DNA from: RUG14223 sp051881075
Lineage (GTDB): Bacteria; Bacillota; Clostridia; Oscillospirales; Acutalibacteraceae
Length of the DNA: 64,000 nucleotides
Assembly: GCA_051881075.1 (NCBI GenBank)
Contig: JBJEPE010000092.1
Location: 1 to 64,000, forward strand
Direction: 5' to 3'
Positions 9,033 through 17,350 of the stretch are shown here, one piece after another. The notes beneath the pieces are model-generated. The model did not search any database and was not told where the DNA came from. It saw only the letters and a program-made list of their open reading frames with translations. Both the position numbers and the translations under genes were made by a program. Within the stretch, counting starts at the first letter, position 1. Each line of letters opens with the position of its first letter.

Positions 9033-9229
9033 GTTAGCGTCAGCTAACTTAATTACAAAACCTCTAAACTTGCAGTAAAATCCACACTTTTTTATAAATT
9101 TACTTGACAAGTTAGCATAAGGTAACTATAATATAATACGGTGGTTAGCGAAAGCTAATCTACATATTTTATCATTGGGTTAGCCATGGCTAATCTATTT
9201 ATTTTAGCTATTAGTTAGCTTAGGCTAAT
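9033..9229. promoter_or_regulatory. Array of five GTTAGC-N4-GCTAAY palindromes upstream of feoA
   Basis: Sites start at 9033 (GTTAGCGTCAGCTAAC), 9111 (GTTAGCATAAGGTAAC, one mismatch, inside the promoter spacer), 9144 (GTTAGCGAAAGCTAAT), 9179 (GTTAGCCATGGCTAAT) and 9214 (GTTAGCTTAGGCTAAT). The last four are 33, 35 and 35 bases apart, near three helical turns, so they face the same side of the DNA. The half-site resembles the TTAGGCTAA core of DtxR/IdeR boxes. Iron-dependent repression by a DtxR-family protein is inference; no such regulator is in this window. Confidence 0.75.
9104..9132 (+). promoter_or_regulatory. SigA promoter of the feo operon
   Basis: Perfect TTGACA (9104-9109), 17-base spacer and perfect TATAAT (9127-9132). 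The spacer is occupied by one of the palindromic sites, so a bound repressor would cover the promoter. Transcription would start near 9139, placing three further sites in the leader. Confidence 0.85.
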
Positions 9230-9288
9230 TGTTGCGTGTATGTAAGATTAACACGGTCTATGTAATTTTAATAAGAGGAAGGATACTC

Positions 9289-9501
9289 ATGATGCCATTA
9301 ACACTATCTAATGTAGGCGAAGAAAATATAATAAAGAAAATCGGCGGCAAGCCTGAGGTAAAAAAGCACCTTGAAAATCTCGGCTTTGTTGTGGGCGGCA
9401 ATGTTTCTGTAATCTCCGAAATAGGCGGCAACGTGATAGTTAATGTAAAGGACGCACGTGTAGCCGTAAGCCGTGAGATGGCTCAAAAAATTATGGTTTG
9501 A
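9289..9501 (+). CDS. feoA: FeoA-family protein, first copy
   Basis: Small SH3-like cytoplasmic partner of the FeoB iron transporter. Seventy residues: PLTLSNVGEENIIKKIGG, then HLENLGFVVGGNVSVISE and NVIVNVKDARVAVSREMAQKI, which matches the FeoA fold with its conserved Gly in LGFVxGxxVxV. The ATG at 9289 is chosen because AGGAAGGA precedes it; the longer frame from 9229 overlaps the last operator site. First gene of a four-gene operon; the second feoA follows 68 bases later. The two copies differ clearly, so they are probably not interchangeable. Confidence 0.9.
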   Translation: MMPLTLSNVGEENIIKKIGGKPEVKKHLENLGFVVGGNVSVISEIGGNVIVNVKDARVAVSREMAQKIMV

Positions 9502-9569
9502 TTTTTGCATTAGGTAAAATCTAAATAAATCCCTGAATTATAAAACATATTACATAAAGGAGAATAAAT

Positions 9570-9791
9570 ATGAAAACTTTAAAAGATGCAAGAATAGGCG
9601 ATACCGTAAAAGTCGTTAAGCTTTACGGTGAAGGTGCTGTAAAGCGCAGAATTATGGATATGGGCATTACTAAGGGAGTAGATGTACATATACGCAAGGT
9701 TGCCCCTCTGGGTGATCCTGTAGAAGTAACCGTAAGAGGTTATGAGCTTTCTTTGCGTAAGGCGGATGCCGATATGATTGAAATTGAATGA
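9570..9791 (+). CDS. feoA: FeoA-family protein, second copy
   Basis: Seventy-three residues with the more classical FeoA pattern: TLKDARIGDTVKVVKLYGEG, RRIMDMGITKGVDVHIRKVAPLGDP, VTVRGYELSLRKADADMIEIE. FeoA proteins are thought to bind the FeoB G domain and tune iron transport. It has an AAAGGAG site eight bases before the ATG and ends 32 bases before feoB, so it is translated in the same operon. Confidence 0.95.
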   Translation: MKTLKDARIGDTVKVVKLYGEGAVKRRIMDMGITKGVDVHIRKVAPLGDPVEVTVRGYELSLRKADADMIEIE

Positions 9792-9823
9792 ATAATATGA
9801 TAGAATGGAGAGGAAATTAACTT

Positions 9824-12235
9824 ATGGATATGAGAATTGCTCTTGCAGGTAATCCTAACTGCGGCAAAACAACATTATTTAATGCACTTACAGGGTCTAA
9901 CCAATTTGTAGGTAACTGGCCGGGCGTTACTGTTGAGAAAAAAGAGGGTAGACTTAAAAAGCATGACGGTGTTATAATCACTGACCTGCCCGGTATTTAC
10001 TCACTTTCTCCCTATACTCTTGAAGAAGTCGTCGCCAGAAATTATCTTATAGGTGAGCGTCCGGATGCGATCTTAAACATAATAGACGGTACTAACCTTG
10101 AGAGAAACCTTTATCTTACGACACAGCTTACAGAGCTTGGTATACCGGTAGTTATTGCCATTAACATGATGGATGTTGTAAGAAAAAACGGCGATGTAAT
10201 CAATACAGAGGAATTAAGCCGCCAATTAGGATGTAAAATCGTAGAGATATCCGCACTAAAAAACGAGGGTATAATGGAGGCCGCAGATGCCGCAATAATC
10301 GCCGCAAAAGGCGGAAAGACCGTACCGATGCACACATTCTCAGGTGCTGTAGAACACGCCATAGCTCATATAGAAGAGGCGGCAGTTCATTCCTTACCTG
10401 AAGAACAGCAAAGGTGGTATGCCATTAAGATATTCGAGCGTGACGAAAAGGTAATTAAACAGCTTGATATCTCCGACGATATCGCAAAGCACATAGAAAG
10501 TGACATCAAAGCCGCCGAAGACGAGCTTGACGATGATGCGGAATCAATCATTACAAACGAAAGATACATATACATAGCGCAGATAATAAAAGCCTGTTAT
10601 AAGAAAAAGAGTGCAGGCAAGTTATCTACATCAGATAAAATAGATAAAGTAGTAACTAACCGCTGGGCGGCATTACCGATATTTGCAGTTATTATGTTCC
10701 TTGTTTACTATGTATCAGTTTCAACCGTAGGTACATGGGTAACTGATTGGACTAATGACGGTCTGTTTGGTGACGGTTGGCACTTATTCGGCATAGGTAA
10801 CTCAGAGTATAGCGATGCTATAACGGACTATACAAGCCAGAACGTATGGAATGACGCTTACATAAATATTGTTCAAAATGCAGTAGATGCCGAAGTAGTC
10901 GGTGCAGATGAAATCTTAGGTGCTATAGAGGAGCAGGACTTTGACGCATATTCCGAGTCCTACGATACATATGCCGATTCGCTTGCGGAAGCAGGCTTTG
11001 ACATCTCAGAAACTCATGAAGAATTTTTAGGTGAAGAAGCCCAAAATATACCTGATCCTGCCGATTACGGTGTATGGGTACCCGGTGTTCCCGTACTTGT
11101 TGAGAACGGATTAGATTCTATAGGCTGTGCACAGTGGCTTAAGGGACTTATACTTGACGGTATAGTAGGCGGTGTAGGTGCTGTACTTGGCTTTGTACCG
11201 CAAATGTTTGTTCTCTTCATCTTCTTGGCTTTTCTTGAAGCATGCGGATACATGGCACGTATCGCCTTTGTTATGGACAGAATTTTCCGTAAATTCGGCT
11301 TATCCGGTAAATCGTTTATTCCAATGCTTATAGGCACAGGATGCGGTGTTCCGGGCATTATGGCGTCAAGGACTATAGAAAATGAACGTGACCGAAGAAT
11401 GACGATAATGACAACCACATTTATACCGTGCGGCGCTAAATTACCCATTATAGCACTTATTACCTCTGCATTGTTCGGTGGTGCGGCCTGGGTTGCACCG
11501 TCAGCTTATTTTGTGGGCATAGCGGCTATCATAATCTCAGGAATAATGCTTAAAAAGACAAAGATGTTTGCAGGCGATCCAGCACCCTTCGTTATGGAAT
11601 TACCGGCATATCATTTGCCTACATTCGGTAATATAATGCGTTCAATGTGGGAGCGTGGCTGGTCATTTATCAAGAAAGCAGGCACAATAATTCTTCTTTC
11701 TTCTATTATAATCTGGGCAGGCTCTTCCTTCGGCGTAGTAAACGGAAGCCTTACATTCAGCACGGATATGGAGCTTGAATGCAGTATTCTCGGATACATA
11801 GGCAATGCTATAAAGTGGATATTTGCACCTTTAGGCTTTGATAACATTAAGGCTACTATCGCTACTATAATGGGACTTGTAGCTAAAGAAGAGGTTGTAG
11901 GCGTATTTGGAGTACTTGACTTTGAGGGTATGACAAAGCTTGCGGCATATTGCTTCCTTATCTTCAACCTTTTGTGCGCTCCTTGCTTTGCGGCAATCGG
12001 TGCAATCAGACGTGAAATGAACAGTGCAAAGTGGACTTGGTTCGCTATTGGATATCAGTGTGTATTCGCTTATGCAGTATCACTTGTAGTATATCAATTA
12101 GGCATGATGTTTACAGGCGCAGGCAATATAATAGGAATAATTGCCGCAGTTCTGGTAATCGTATTTGTAATCTATATGCTGGTACGTCCGTACAAGGAAT
12201 CTACCACCCTTACTAAAAACATTAAAGTAAAATAA
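9824..12235 (+). CDS. feoB: Ferrous iron transport protein B with enlarged extracellular loop
   Basis: Membrane transporter for Fe(II). The N-terminal G domain has G1 at residues 9-17 (GNPNCGKTT), G3 DLPG and G4 (NMMD in place of the usual NxxD), followed by a helical GDI region. The membrane part has the two Gate motifs: GTGCGVPGI near residue 503 and PCGAK near 535, with the cysteines expected in the pore. At 803 residues it is about 100 longer than usual Firmicutes FeoB. The excess is an acidic segment between TM1 and the first gate (roughly 10800-11060; DEILGAIEEQDFDAYSE...), predicted outside the cell. Followed by the FeoB-associated Cys-rich protein. Confidence 0.97.
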   Translation: MDMRIALAGNPNCGKTTLFNALTGSNQFVGNWPGVTVEKKEGRLKKHDGVIITDLPGIYSLSPYTLEEVVARNYLIGERPDAILNIIDGTNLERNLYLTTQLTELGIPVVIAINMMDVVRKNGDVINTEELSRQLGCKIVEISALKNEGIMEAADAAIIAAKGGKTVPMHTFSGAVEHAIAHIEEAAVHSLPEEQQRWYAIKIFERDEKVIKQLDISDDIAKHIESDIKAAEDELDDDAESIITNERYIYIAQIIKACYKKKSAGKLSTSDKIDKVVTNRWAALPIFAVIMFLVYYVSVSTVGTWVTDWTNDGLFGDGWHLFGIGNSEYSDAITDYTSQNVWNDAYINIVQNAVDAEVVGADEILGAIEEQDFDAYSESYDTYADSLAEAGFDISETHEEFLGEEAQNIPDPADYGVWVPGVPVLVENGLDSIGCAQWLKGLILDGIVGGVGAVLGFVPQMFVLFIFLAFLEACGYMARIAFVMDRIFRKFGLSGKSFIPMLIGTGCGVPGIMASRTIENERDRRMTIMTTTFIPCGAKLPIIALITSALFGGAAWVAPSAYFVGIAAIIISGIMLKKTKMFAGDPAPFVMELPAYHLPTFGNIMRSMWERGWSFIKKAGTIILLSSIIIWAGSSFGVVNGSLTFSTDMELECSILGYIGNAIKWIFAPLGFDNIKATIATIMGLVAKEEVVGVFGVLDFEGMTKLAAYCFLIFNLLCAPCFAAIGAIRREMNSAKWTWFAIGYQCVFAYAVSLVVYQLGMMFTGAGNIIGIIAAVLVIVFVIYMLVRPYKESTTLTKNIKVK

Positions 12236-12265
12236 ATTTTTTAATAATTAAAGGAGTGAATTACC

Positions 12266-12448
12266 ATGTTGCTATGGTTAAAGGCTAATTTGGCTACAAT
12301 TATTATAAGTGTGATATTGGTCATTACAGTGGCTTTAGTTATCAGAAAAATGATTAAGGATAAGCGACAGGGCAAATCCTCCTGTGGCTGTGGATGTGCA
12401 AACTGCGCCTTAAAGGGGCAATGTCATCCCACACAAAATAATAAATAA
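12266..12448 (+). CDS. FeoB-associated Cys-rich membrane protein
   Basis: A 60-residue protein with one N-terminal membrane helix (NLATIIISVILVITVALVI), a basic stretch and a Cys cluster SSCGCGCANCALKGQCH (five Cys). This matches the small family found after feoB in Clostridia, sometimes compared with FeoC; it may bind iron or an Fe-S cluster on the cytoplasmic side. AAGGAGTG lies nine bases before the ATG. It is the last gene of the feo operon, ahead of a strong terminator. Confidence 0.9.
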   Translation: MLLWLKANLATIIISVILVITVALVIRKMIKDKRQGKSSCGCGCANCALKGQCHPTQNNK

Positions 12449-12521
12449 ATTGCACTTATATAATCTAATTTAAAATGCTGTTTTTATAATTTCTTTCCTA
12501 CCTTAAATTTTACTATATATT

Positions 12522-12570
12522 AAAATCGCTTGTTTGTGTTATAGCTTTAACAAACAAGCGATTTTATTTT
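12522..12570 (+). terminator. Rho-independent terminator of the feo operon
   Basis: AAAATCGCTTGTTTG (from 12522) pairs with CAAACAAGCGATTTT (to 12565), followed by ATTTT. The long A and T flanks could make it work in both directions. Confidence 0.85.
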
Positions 12571-12665
12571 ATATACTTATCTCAGGCTTTCATGTGCATT
12601 GAGCTGTCTGTCGATATACTGACTGAGTTGTAGATATATAATTGGACAGTTATAACTGATATAAA

Positions 12666-12699
12666 AAAGTCGGCTTACCGTACAGATAAGACCGACTTT
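12666..12699 (-). terminator. Terminator for the Ser/Pro-rich protein gene
   Basis: AAAGTCGG-CTTA pairs with TAAG-A-CCGACTTT; on the minus strand the hairpin is followed by a T-rich run. Confidence 0.7.
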
Positions 12700-12738
12700 G
12701 ATTTTAATTATATTAATATTCTACATAACAGCTGACAA

Positions 12739-13524
12739 TTATCTGTTATAATAGTATTCGTCAGATAAAAGTCTTTTCTTTCTACGTTTATTTTTGCTAG
12801 CCTTATAATGCTTTCTTCCGCTGGATTTATACGTGCTTCGGCTTCCCGACTTACTGTATGATGATCCAAAAATAACCGTAAGCACTATAACGATGCCTAT
12901 TCCTATACATATCCAAGCAATAATTCCTCTATAAAAGTTATCTTTACTGCTGCTGTCCGTACTGCCGGTAACGCCTATTCCCTGCGGATAGTTTATATCA
13001 GCCGAATTAATTTCCGGAAGTATCATACCCTCTTCACTTGATGCGGATGATACAATAGATGACTGAATTGATGATGACGATGCCTGTGAATTAATATTTT
13101 CCTCTTCTGACGGAACAGACACCGTATATATCGGTTCATCCGGTGCCTGACTGGATGAAACAGGTTTGCTTGATTGTGCTTTACTGGTGTTGTCCACCTG
13201 CGGCTTACTTTCAGGCTTGCTGGACTCCGGTGCAGGATTTGATGCGGCGCTCTCGGGTTTACTTTCCGGCGGTTCGGGCTCACTTGATACTACATCGCTT
13301 GAGGGATCCGGCTCGCTCGACGGTTCGGGCTCACTTGACGGAACATCGGGTTCAGATACATCAGGCTGTGACGGGTCTACAGGCTCATCGACAGATACGT
13401 CCGAACTGCTTGTATCCGGGGTATCGGGGTTATTCTCTATAGGAGCTGCCGTTACATTAAGCATTAAGCTTCCTAAAGTTATAAGTAAAACGACTACTAC
13501 AACTGCTACTCTTTTAAATTTCAT
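12739..13524 (-). CDS. Secreted Ser/Pro/Glu-rich membrane-anchored protein
   Basis: A 261-residue protein of unknown function. Residues 1-27 form a signal peptide. Residues about 33-165 are low-complexity, built of short SSEPEPSSEPDPSS and ESSKPESKPQ units, a wall-spanning linker rather than an enzyme. A membrane helix at about 199-219 (IIAWICIGIGIVIVLTVIF) is followed by a strongly basic tail rich in Ser, Lys and Arg (KSGSRSTYKSSGRKHYK...). The layout is a type I membrane protein with a cytoplasmic basic tail; there is no LPxTG sorting signal and no recognisable folded domain. The open frames on the opposite strand here are shadows of its repeated codons. It is transcribed in the same direction as spoIIP, but a 168-bp gap separates them. 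Confidence 0.75.
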   Translation of the reverse strand: MKFKRVAVVVVVLLITLGSLMLNVTAAPIENNPDTPDTSSSDVSVDEPVDPSQPDVSEPDVPSSEPEPSSEPDPSSDVVSSEPEPPESKPESAASNPAPESSKPESKPQVDNTSKAQSSKPVSSSQAPDEPIYTVSVPSEEENINSQASSSSIQSSIVSSASSEEGMILPEINSADINYPQGIGVTGSTDSSSKDNFYRGIIAWICIGIGIVIVLTVIFGSSYSKSGSRSTYKSSGRKHYKASKNKRRKKRLLSDEYYYNR

Positions 13525-13692
13525 TTCTCATCCCCCATTTATATGGAATTTTATACTACATAAATTCTCTGTTAAAATTATACGATTTGCTCCTAATATT
13601 CGTTATAAATAGTCATGTTTCTTTTATTATATATCATATTCCTCACAAATTGCAATGCTTTAATCAAAAAATTAACACATTGTATGCAATTT

Positions 13693-14772
13693 TTACAGTT
13701 CTGCGCACACGTTGGCTATTACATTACCAAGTAATTCTCCAGAATACACCGCCTCATCAAGTGTATTTACATCTGTGCCTACCTCTATTAGAAGCGAACC
13801 TGTGTTTACATTCATATTATATGCGAACTCACCAAAGTCAAGCGGTCTGGTCATACCGGGATACATGGTTTCTGCCTTGCTCTGTATTTTAAGTGCGAAC
13901 TTCAAATTTTCTTCCCAATCAGGAAAATCAAGACTGCCATCAAGGTCACAGCCGGACATTATCATTATCTGCGCCGCTTTTTTACCGTTTGCTACAAATA
14001 CGGGCTTTATCTTTCCCTGTTCTCCGCCGTATCCGAGTGAATCCCTGTGAATGTCAAGAACTATTTTGATAGACGGATATTGCTCCAAATATTTGTTTAT
14101 GGTTTCAAGGCTTCTGTCATAACTGCCGTTGTAGCTTGGATTATCATGCTGTGTAGCGTCATGTATGGTGTATATACCTGCCCTATTTAGCGACTTGGCT
14201 ATAGCGGCGCCTACTCTGGTTACATTATAGTTATTGTCTGTGGTACGTGGATAATAGCTTTCCGGATAGTATCCAAGGTCCTCGGTTACATAACACTCGC
14301 CTGCATGAGTGTGTACTATAAGCACCTGTGGCTCTGCGGTATCGGCTATATCAAAGGTAAGCTTACTGTTCAGCAATGAACCTATATTAAGGTTAATTCC
14401 CATATAGTTTTTAACATAAAAATTATCATATGCCGTACCTGAACCGCCTATGTGGCTTTCTATTATCGGGTATGTTACTTCTCCCTCTTCGGCACTTTCT
14501 ACATAATCACGTGAGATTATAGTAACTATAGGTTCGTCGTCTTCACTTACTGCATTATGTGATGAGGTATTATTTTGCAGTACCTCAACGGCATTGCCGT
14601 TCTCTATATTCTTTTCATATAGAGTAAATCCCGTTGCGGCAAGTTCCAATCCGCTTAAACTGTTATCAGCATTTTCAGGTATATTAACATAAACGCAAAC
14701 TATGCTTATACATATAACTATAACACATACTACAGATACAAGCTTATCAAGAACACTGCTTTTTTTAGACAT
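13693..14772 (-). CDS. spoIIP: Stage II sporulation protein P
   Basis: Peptidoglycan amidase/endopeptidase that drives membrane migration during forespore engulfment with SpoIID and SpoIIM. Of 359 residues, the N-terminus has one membrane helix (LVSVVCVIVICISIVCVYV). The catalytic part contains QVLIVHTHAGECY, then DNNYNVTRVGAAIAKSLNRAG, DIHRDS and the C-terminal FAYNMNVNTGSLLIEVGTD block. His and Glu of VHTHAGE are the expected metal/catalytic residues. The ATG at 14772 (MSKKSSVL) is preferred to 14793 because GGAGG lies eight bases before it. gpr is directly upstream, as in Bacillus. A SigE-like promoter is seen in the gap. Confidence 0.95.
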   Translation of the reverse strand: MSKKSSVLDKLVSVVCVIVICISIVCVYVNIPENADNSLSGLELAATGFTLYEKNIENGNAVEVLQNNTSSHNAVSEDDEPIVTIISRDYVESAEEGEVTYPIIESHIGGSGTAYDNFYVKNYMGINLNIGSLLNSKLTFDIADTAEPQVLIVHTHAGECYVTEDLGYYPESYYPRTTDNNYNVTRVGAAIAKSLNRAGIYTIHDATQHDNPSYNGSYDRSLETINKYLEQYPSIKIVLDIHRDSLGYGGEQGKIKPVFVANGKKAAQIMIMSGCDLDGSLDFPDWEENLKFALKIQSKAETMYPGMTRPLDFGEFAYNMNVNTGSLLIEVGTDVNTLDEAVYSGELLGNVIANVCAEL

Positions 14773-14802
14773 ATCATCAACCTCCACATTCAATTACTTT
14801 AA

Positions 14803-14831
14803 GATATATGCAGATTGCGCCTAGAATATGA
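14803..14831 (-). promoter_or_regulatory. Candidate SigE promoter of spoIIP
   Basis: On the minus strand TCATATT (a full match to the SigE -35 KMATATT), a 14-base spacer, and CATATATC (first four bases of the CATACAMT -10). It ends 31 bases before the start codon, which suits the known mother-cell expression of spoIIP. Confidence 0.5.
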
Positions 14832-14863
14832 TAACACAGTATCACATTTAATTATCCTGTATA

Positions 14864-15739
14864 TTATACGGTAAGTGCAAGAATGTCACTTACCGAAAAT
14901 TCCGGTTGCAAAGCGCAGTTTATTGCGGTACCTATAAGGCGTGCGGCCCTGTCTATAAGCAGGTCTATCTCACGTGGGGTAACAACCATGCTTTGTCCTT
15001 TAGGTGAAATATTGCGCTTAATGCTGTCTGTAATCGGGTAATCAAGCAAATCCGATGCAAGCGTAACGGCATCTACTACTGTAGGAACACCTACGCCTAT
15101 AACAGGTATACCCAAACTTTCTTTATTGATTTTCAGCCTATGATTGCCTACTCCCGCACCGGGCGATATTCCTGTATCAGATACCTGAACGGTACATCCC
15201 AATCTCTCTAATCTTCTGGACGCCAAAGCATCTACCACTATTATGGCAGCAGGCGAAATTTTCTCTGCTATACTGAAAATCAGCTCTCCTGTTTCAATAC
15301 CCGTTTGACCCAATACTCCCGGAGCAATAACTGCGGCAGGGCGTAATCTATCAAGCCCTGTCTGACGGGCAAGCTCACCTGTTATATGCCTTGTTGCAAG
15401 TACCGCAGACATTGCCTTAGGGCCGAGCGCATCTGGTGTTATGTCGTTATTACCCACGCCCGCTACCAGAACCAAGCCACTGGGCGGCAAAAGTTCTTCT
15501 ATTATCTTGCCTATCTCTTTAATTTTTTCCTCCGGCTGATGATATGACTGTGCAAGTGAAGGCATATCTACGGTTATATATGTTCCCATGCTCTTATTAA
15601 GTCTTTTTGCACTCTCCTGAGTTTTAATGTGCATTGTTGTTATATTCATGCCGCACCGTGTTTCTTCTATACACTCAACTCCTTTTTCATCTTTCCCGAA
15701 TATCTCTCTTGCCTCAAGCGCCAAGTCTGTACGTATCAT
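14864..15739 (-). CDS. gpr: Germination protease (spore protease GPR)
   Basis: Aspartic-like protease of family A25 that degrades small acid-soluble spore proteins on germination. The protein reads IRTDLALEAREIF at the N-terminus, then GVECIEETRCGMNITTM, VAGVGNNDITPDALGPKA, RHITGELARQTGL, APGVLGQTGIET and VVDALASRRLERLG, all GPR landmarks. The start is uncertain: the ATG at 15739 fits family alignments (MIRTDLALE) but has no close Shine-Dalgarno, whereas a TTG at 15823 would add 28 residues. In bacilli, the propeptide is short and self-cleaved near this point, so either start is possible. Divergent from the barnase-like gene. Confidence 0.95.
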   Translation of the reverse strand: MIRTDLALEAREIFGKDEKGVECIEETRCGMNITTMHIKTQESAKRLNKSMGTYITVDMPSLAQSYHQPEEKIKEIGKIIEELLPPSGLVLVAGVGNNDITPDALGPKAMSAVLATRHITGELARQTGLDRLRPAAVIAPGVLGQTGIETGELIFSIAEKISPAAIIVVDALASRRLERLGCTVQVSDTGISPGAGVGNHRLKINKESLGIPVIGVGVPTVVDAVTLASDLLDYPITDSIKRNISPKGQSMVVTPREIDLLIDRAARLIGTAINCALQPEFSVSDILALTV

Positions 15740-15907
15740 ATATTTATACCAAAAGCGTATAATTACGCAATATCCTTTCGTCAAAATTCCGTTAAAAATG
15801 CCTTTATTTAAATTATTGCTCAATTATCACTTTACATTCAAGTAATAAACTGCTAAAATTTAAAAGATATACTCGGATATCCGAAAACAGGAAAGGAATT
15901 ATAAAAT

Positions 15908-16501
15908 ATGAAAAAAACAGCATCATTATTATTGATATTACTCCTGCTTATAGGCACGGTATTCTCTCTTGCAGGCTGCGATGAGCTTAAGGACTTAGCG
16001 GGAGAAATAAAGGACGAAATTCAGTCTGAGCTTGATTGGGACGGTGACGACTCATCTTCAGATACCGACAGCGACTATGACAGTACCGAAAGCACAACAA
16101 GTACAGAAAGTACTTACACAGACTCATGGGATGTTGATTCAAACATCTACGGAATTGATGAAAACGGCACATACACAAGCAAGGACGACGTAGCTAGGTA
16201 TATATATGTATATAATAAGCTGCCATCAAACTTTATTACTAAGAAAGAGGCTCAGGCACTCGGTTGGAGCGGCGGCTCACTTGAAAAGTACGCACCCGGT
16301 AAGTGCATAGGCGGAGATAGATTCGGCAACTATGAGGGCGTATTACCCAAAAAGCTGGGCAGATCATATACAGAATGTGACATAGATACACTAGGCGCAA
16401 GCAGCAGGGGAGCAAAGAGAATAGTATTCTCAAGTGACGGACTTATCTATTATACAGACGACCATTACGAAACATTTACATTACTTTACGGTGAGGAATA
16501 A
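15908..16501 (+). CDS. Barnase-family ribonuclease lipoprotein
   Basis: Extracytoplasmic guanyl-type RNase tethered to the membrane. Residues 1-24 are a lipoprotein signal with lipobox LAGC (Cys24), then an acidic Ser/Asp/Thr linker to about residue 74. Residues 75-195 align along their length with barnase: YNKLPSNFITKKEAQALGW, APGKCIGGDRFGNYEG, TECDID, KRIVFSSDGLIYYTDDHYETF. The catalytic Glu156, Arg171 and His186 (barnase Glu73, Arg87, His102) are present, as are Lys104 and Arg167 (Lys27, Arg83). Barnase Arg59 in the guanine loop is Tyr142 here. The inhibitor gene begins two bases after the stop codon. Confidence 0.93.
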   Translation: MKKTASLLLILLLLIGTVFSLAGCDELKDLAGEIKDEIQSELDWDGDDSSSDTDSDYDSTESTTSTESTYTDSWDVDSNIYGIDENGTYTSKDDVARYIYVYNKLPSNFITKKEAQALGWSGGSLEKYAPGKCIGGDRFGNYEGVLPKKLGRSYTECDIDTLGASSRGAKRIVFSSDGLIYYTDDHYETFTLLYGEE

Positions 16502-16503
16502 CA

Positions 16504-16767
16504 ATGAGAGAAATAATCCTTGACGGCAGATTTATGACGGATAAAAAATCAGTACACCAATATTTAGCCGAACAACTTGAATTTCCTGATTATTACGGCA
16601 ATAATCTTGACGCTTTGTATGACTGCCTTAACGATATTTGTGAAAAAACCAGCGTTTCATTTATAAATACTGAAATGGCAACGGAAAACCTGGACACATA
16701 CTTTGATATGATATTAACGGTATTTGAAGATGCCGCTATAGAAAACAGTAATCTTATGATAAAATAA
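16504..16767 (+). CDS. Barstar-family ribonuclease inhibitor
   Basis: Eighty-seven-residue cytoplasmic inhibitor expected to neutralise the adjacent RNase before export. It aligns with barstar: REIILDGRFMTDKKSVHQYL, FPDYYGNNLDALYDCLNDI, FDMILTVFEDAA. The barstar residues that fill the barnase active site, Asp35 and Asp39, correspond to Asp36 and Asp40 here, and barstar Glu76 corresponds to an acidic residue (Asp76). The C-terminus is a little shorter than barstar. Translation is probably coupled to the RNase gene, since only two bases separate them. Confidence 0.93.
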   Translation: MREIILDGRFMTDKKSVHQYLAEQLEFPDYYGNNLDALYDCLNDICEKTSVSFINTEMATENLDTYFDMILTVFEDAAIENSNLMIK

Positions 16768-16779
16768 TATAGTAACATT

Positions 16780-16820
16780 AAAAGGGCTGTAAAAACTGCC
16801 GGTTTTGTACAGCCCTTTTT
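16780..16820. terminator. Bidirectional terminator after the barstar gene
   Basis: AAAAGGGCTGTA pairs with TACAGCCCTTTTT. A and T runs on both sides suggest it serves both the barnase/barstar operon and the convergent membrane gene. Confidence 0.85.
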
Positions 16821-16837
16821 CATTACATTTATTCCCT

Positions 16838-17251
16838 TTATCCTGTGCGCTCTTTTCTGACTTCTATTCTTGTAAATATATTATCAGCAAATCTGCAAAA
16901 GTGAATTGCCACATATGAAATCAATATCCAGAATGTACTGAAAAGTACGCACACCTGTCCCAGCAAATTAAACGGTATTGCCGAGTAATCCCATACATTC
17001 ATACCGAGCATTAGATTAACTATACAACCGACGGTAAACTCAACAAGCGTTATTATCCCTGCGCCGTACACACACTTACATAGGGTGTGTACATTTTCAA
17101 GACGGTTAAACATATTGTACAAAAGTACTAAACATATACCTCCTGTAAGTATCATAGTCCAGTGTGTATATCCTCGCCACAGTATCTCCATGAACCCGTA
17201 TATTATGCCACCTGAGATAAACATCATTATATTCTTTGTTGACCTGTGCAT
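16838..17251 (-). CDS. Four-helix membrane protein, putative CmpB-type ABC permease family
   Basis: A 137-residue membrane protein with four hydrophobic segments. The block VEFTVGCIVNLMLGMNVWDYSAIPFNLLGQ closely follows the conserved GxxF-N-WDYS-P-N-xG pattern of the family labelled putative ABC-transporter type IV (CmpB). No transporter role has been shown for the family that I can state, and no ATPase or binding protein lies beside it. It is a single gene, convergent with the barstar gene. Function unknown. Confidence 0.7.
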   Translation of the reverse strand: MHRSTKNIMMFISGGIIYGFMEILWRGYTHWTMILTGGICLVLLYNMFNRLENVHTLCKCVYGAGIITLVEFTVGCIVNLMLGMNVWDYSAIPFNLLGQVCVLFSTFWILISYVAIHFCRFADNIFTRIEVRKERTG

Positions 17252-17350
17252 TTTTACGCCCCCAACACTTATTTACCAAGTATATTATTGGACGTTATTG
17301 GTCATATATTCACCGGGCAAACTATATTTTGAAATATGTGCAAAAAATAT

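Noticed and set aside
13143..13612. Two open frames on the plus strand opposite the Ser/Pro-rich gene
   Set aside because: They mirror the repetitive codons of the minus-strand gene and lack ribosome sites.
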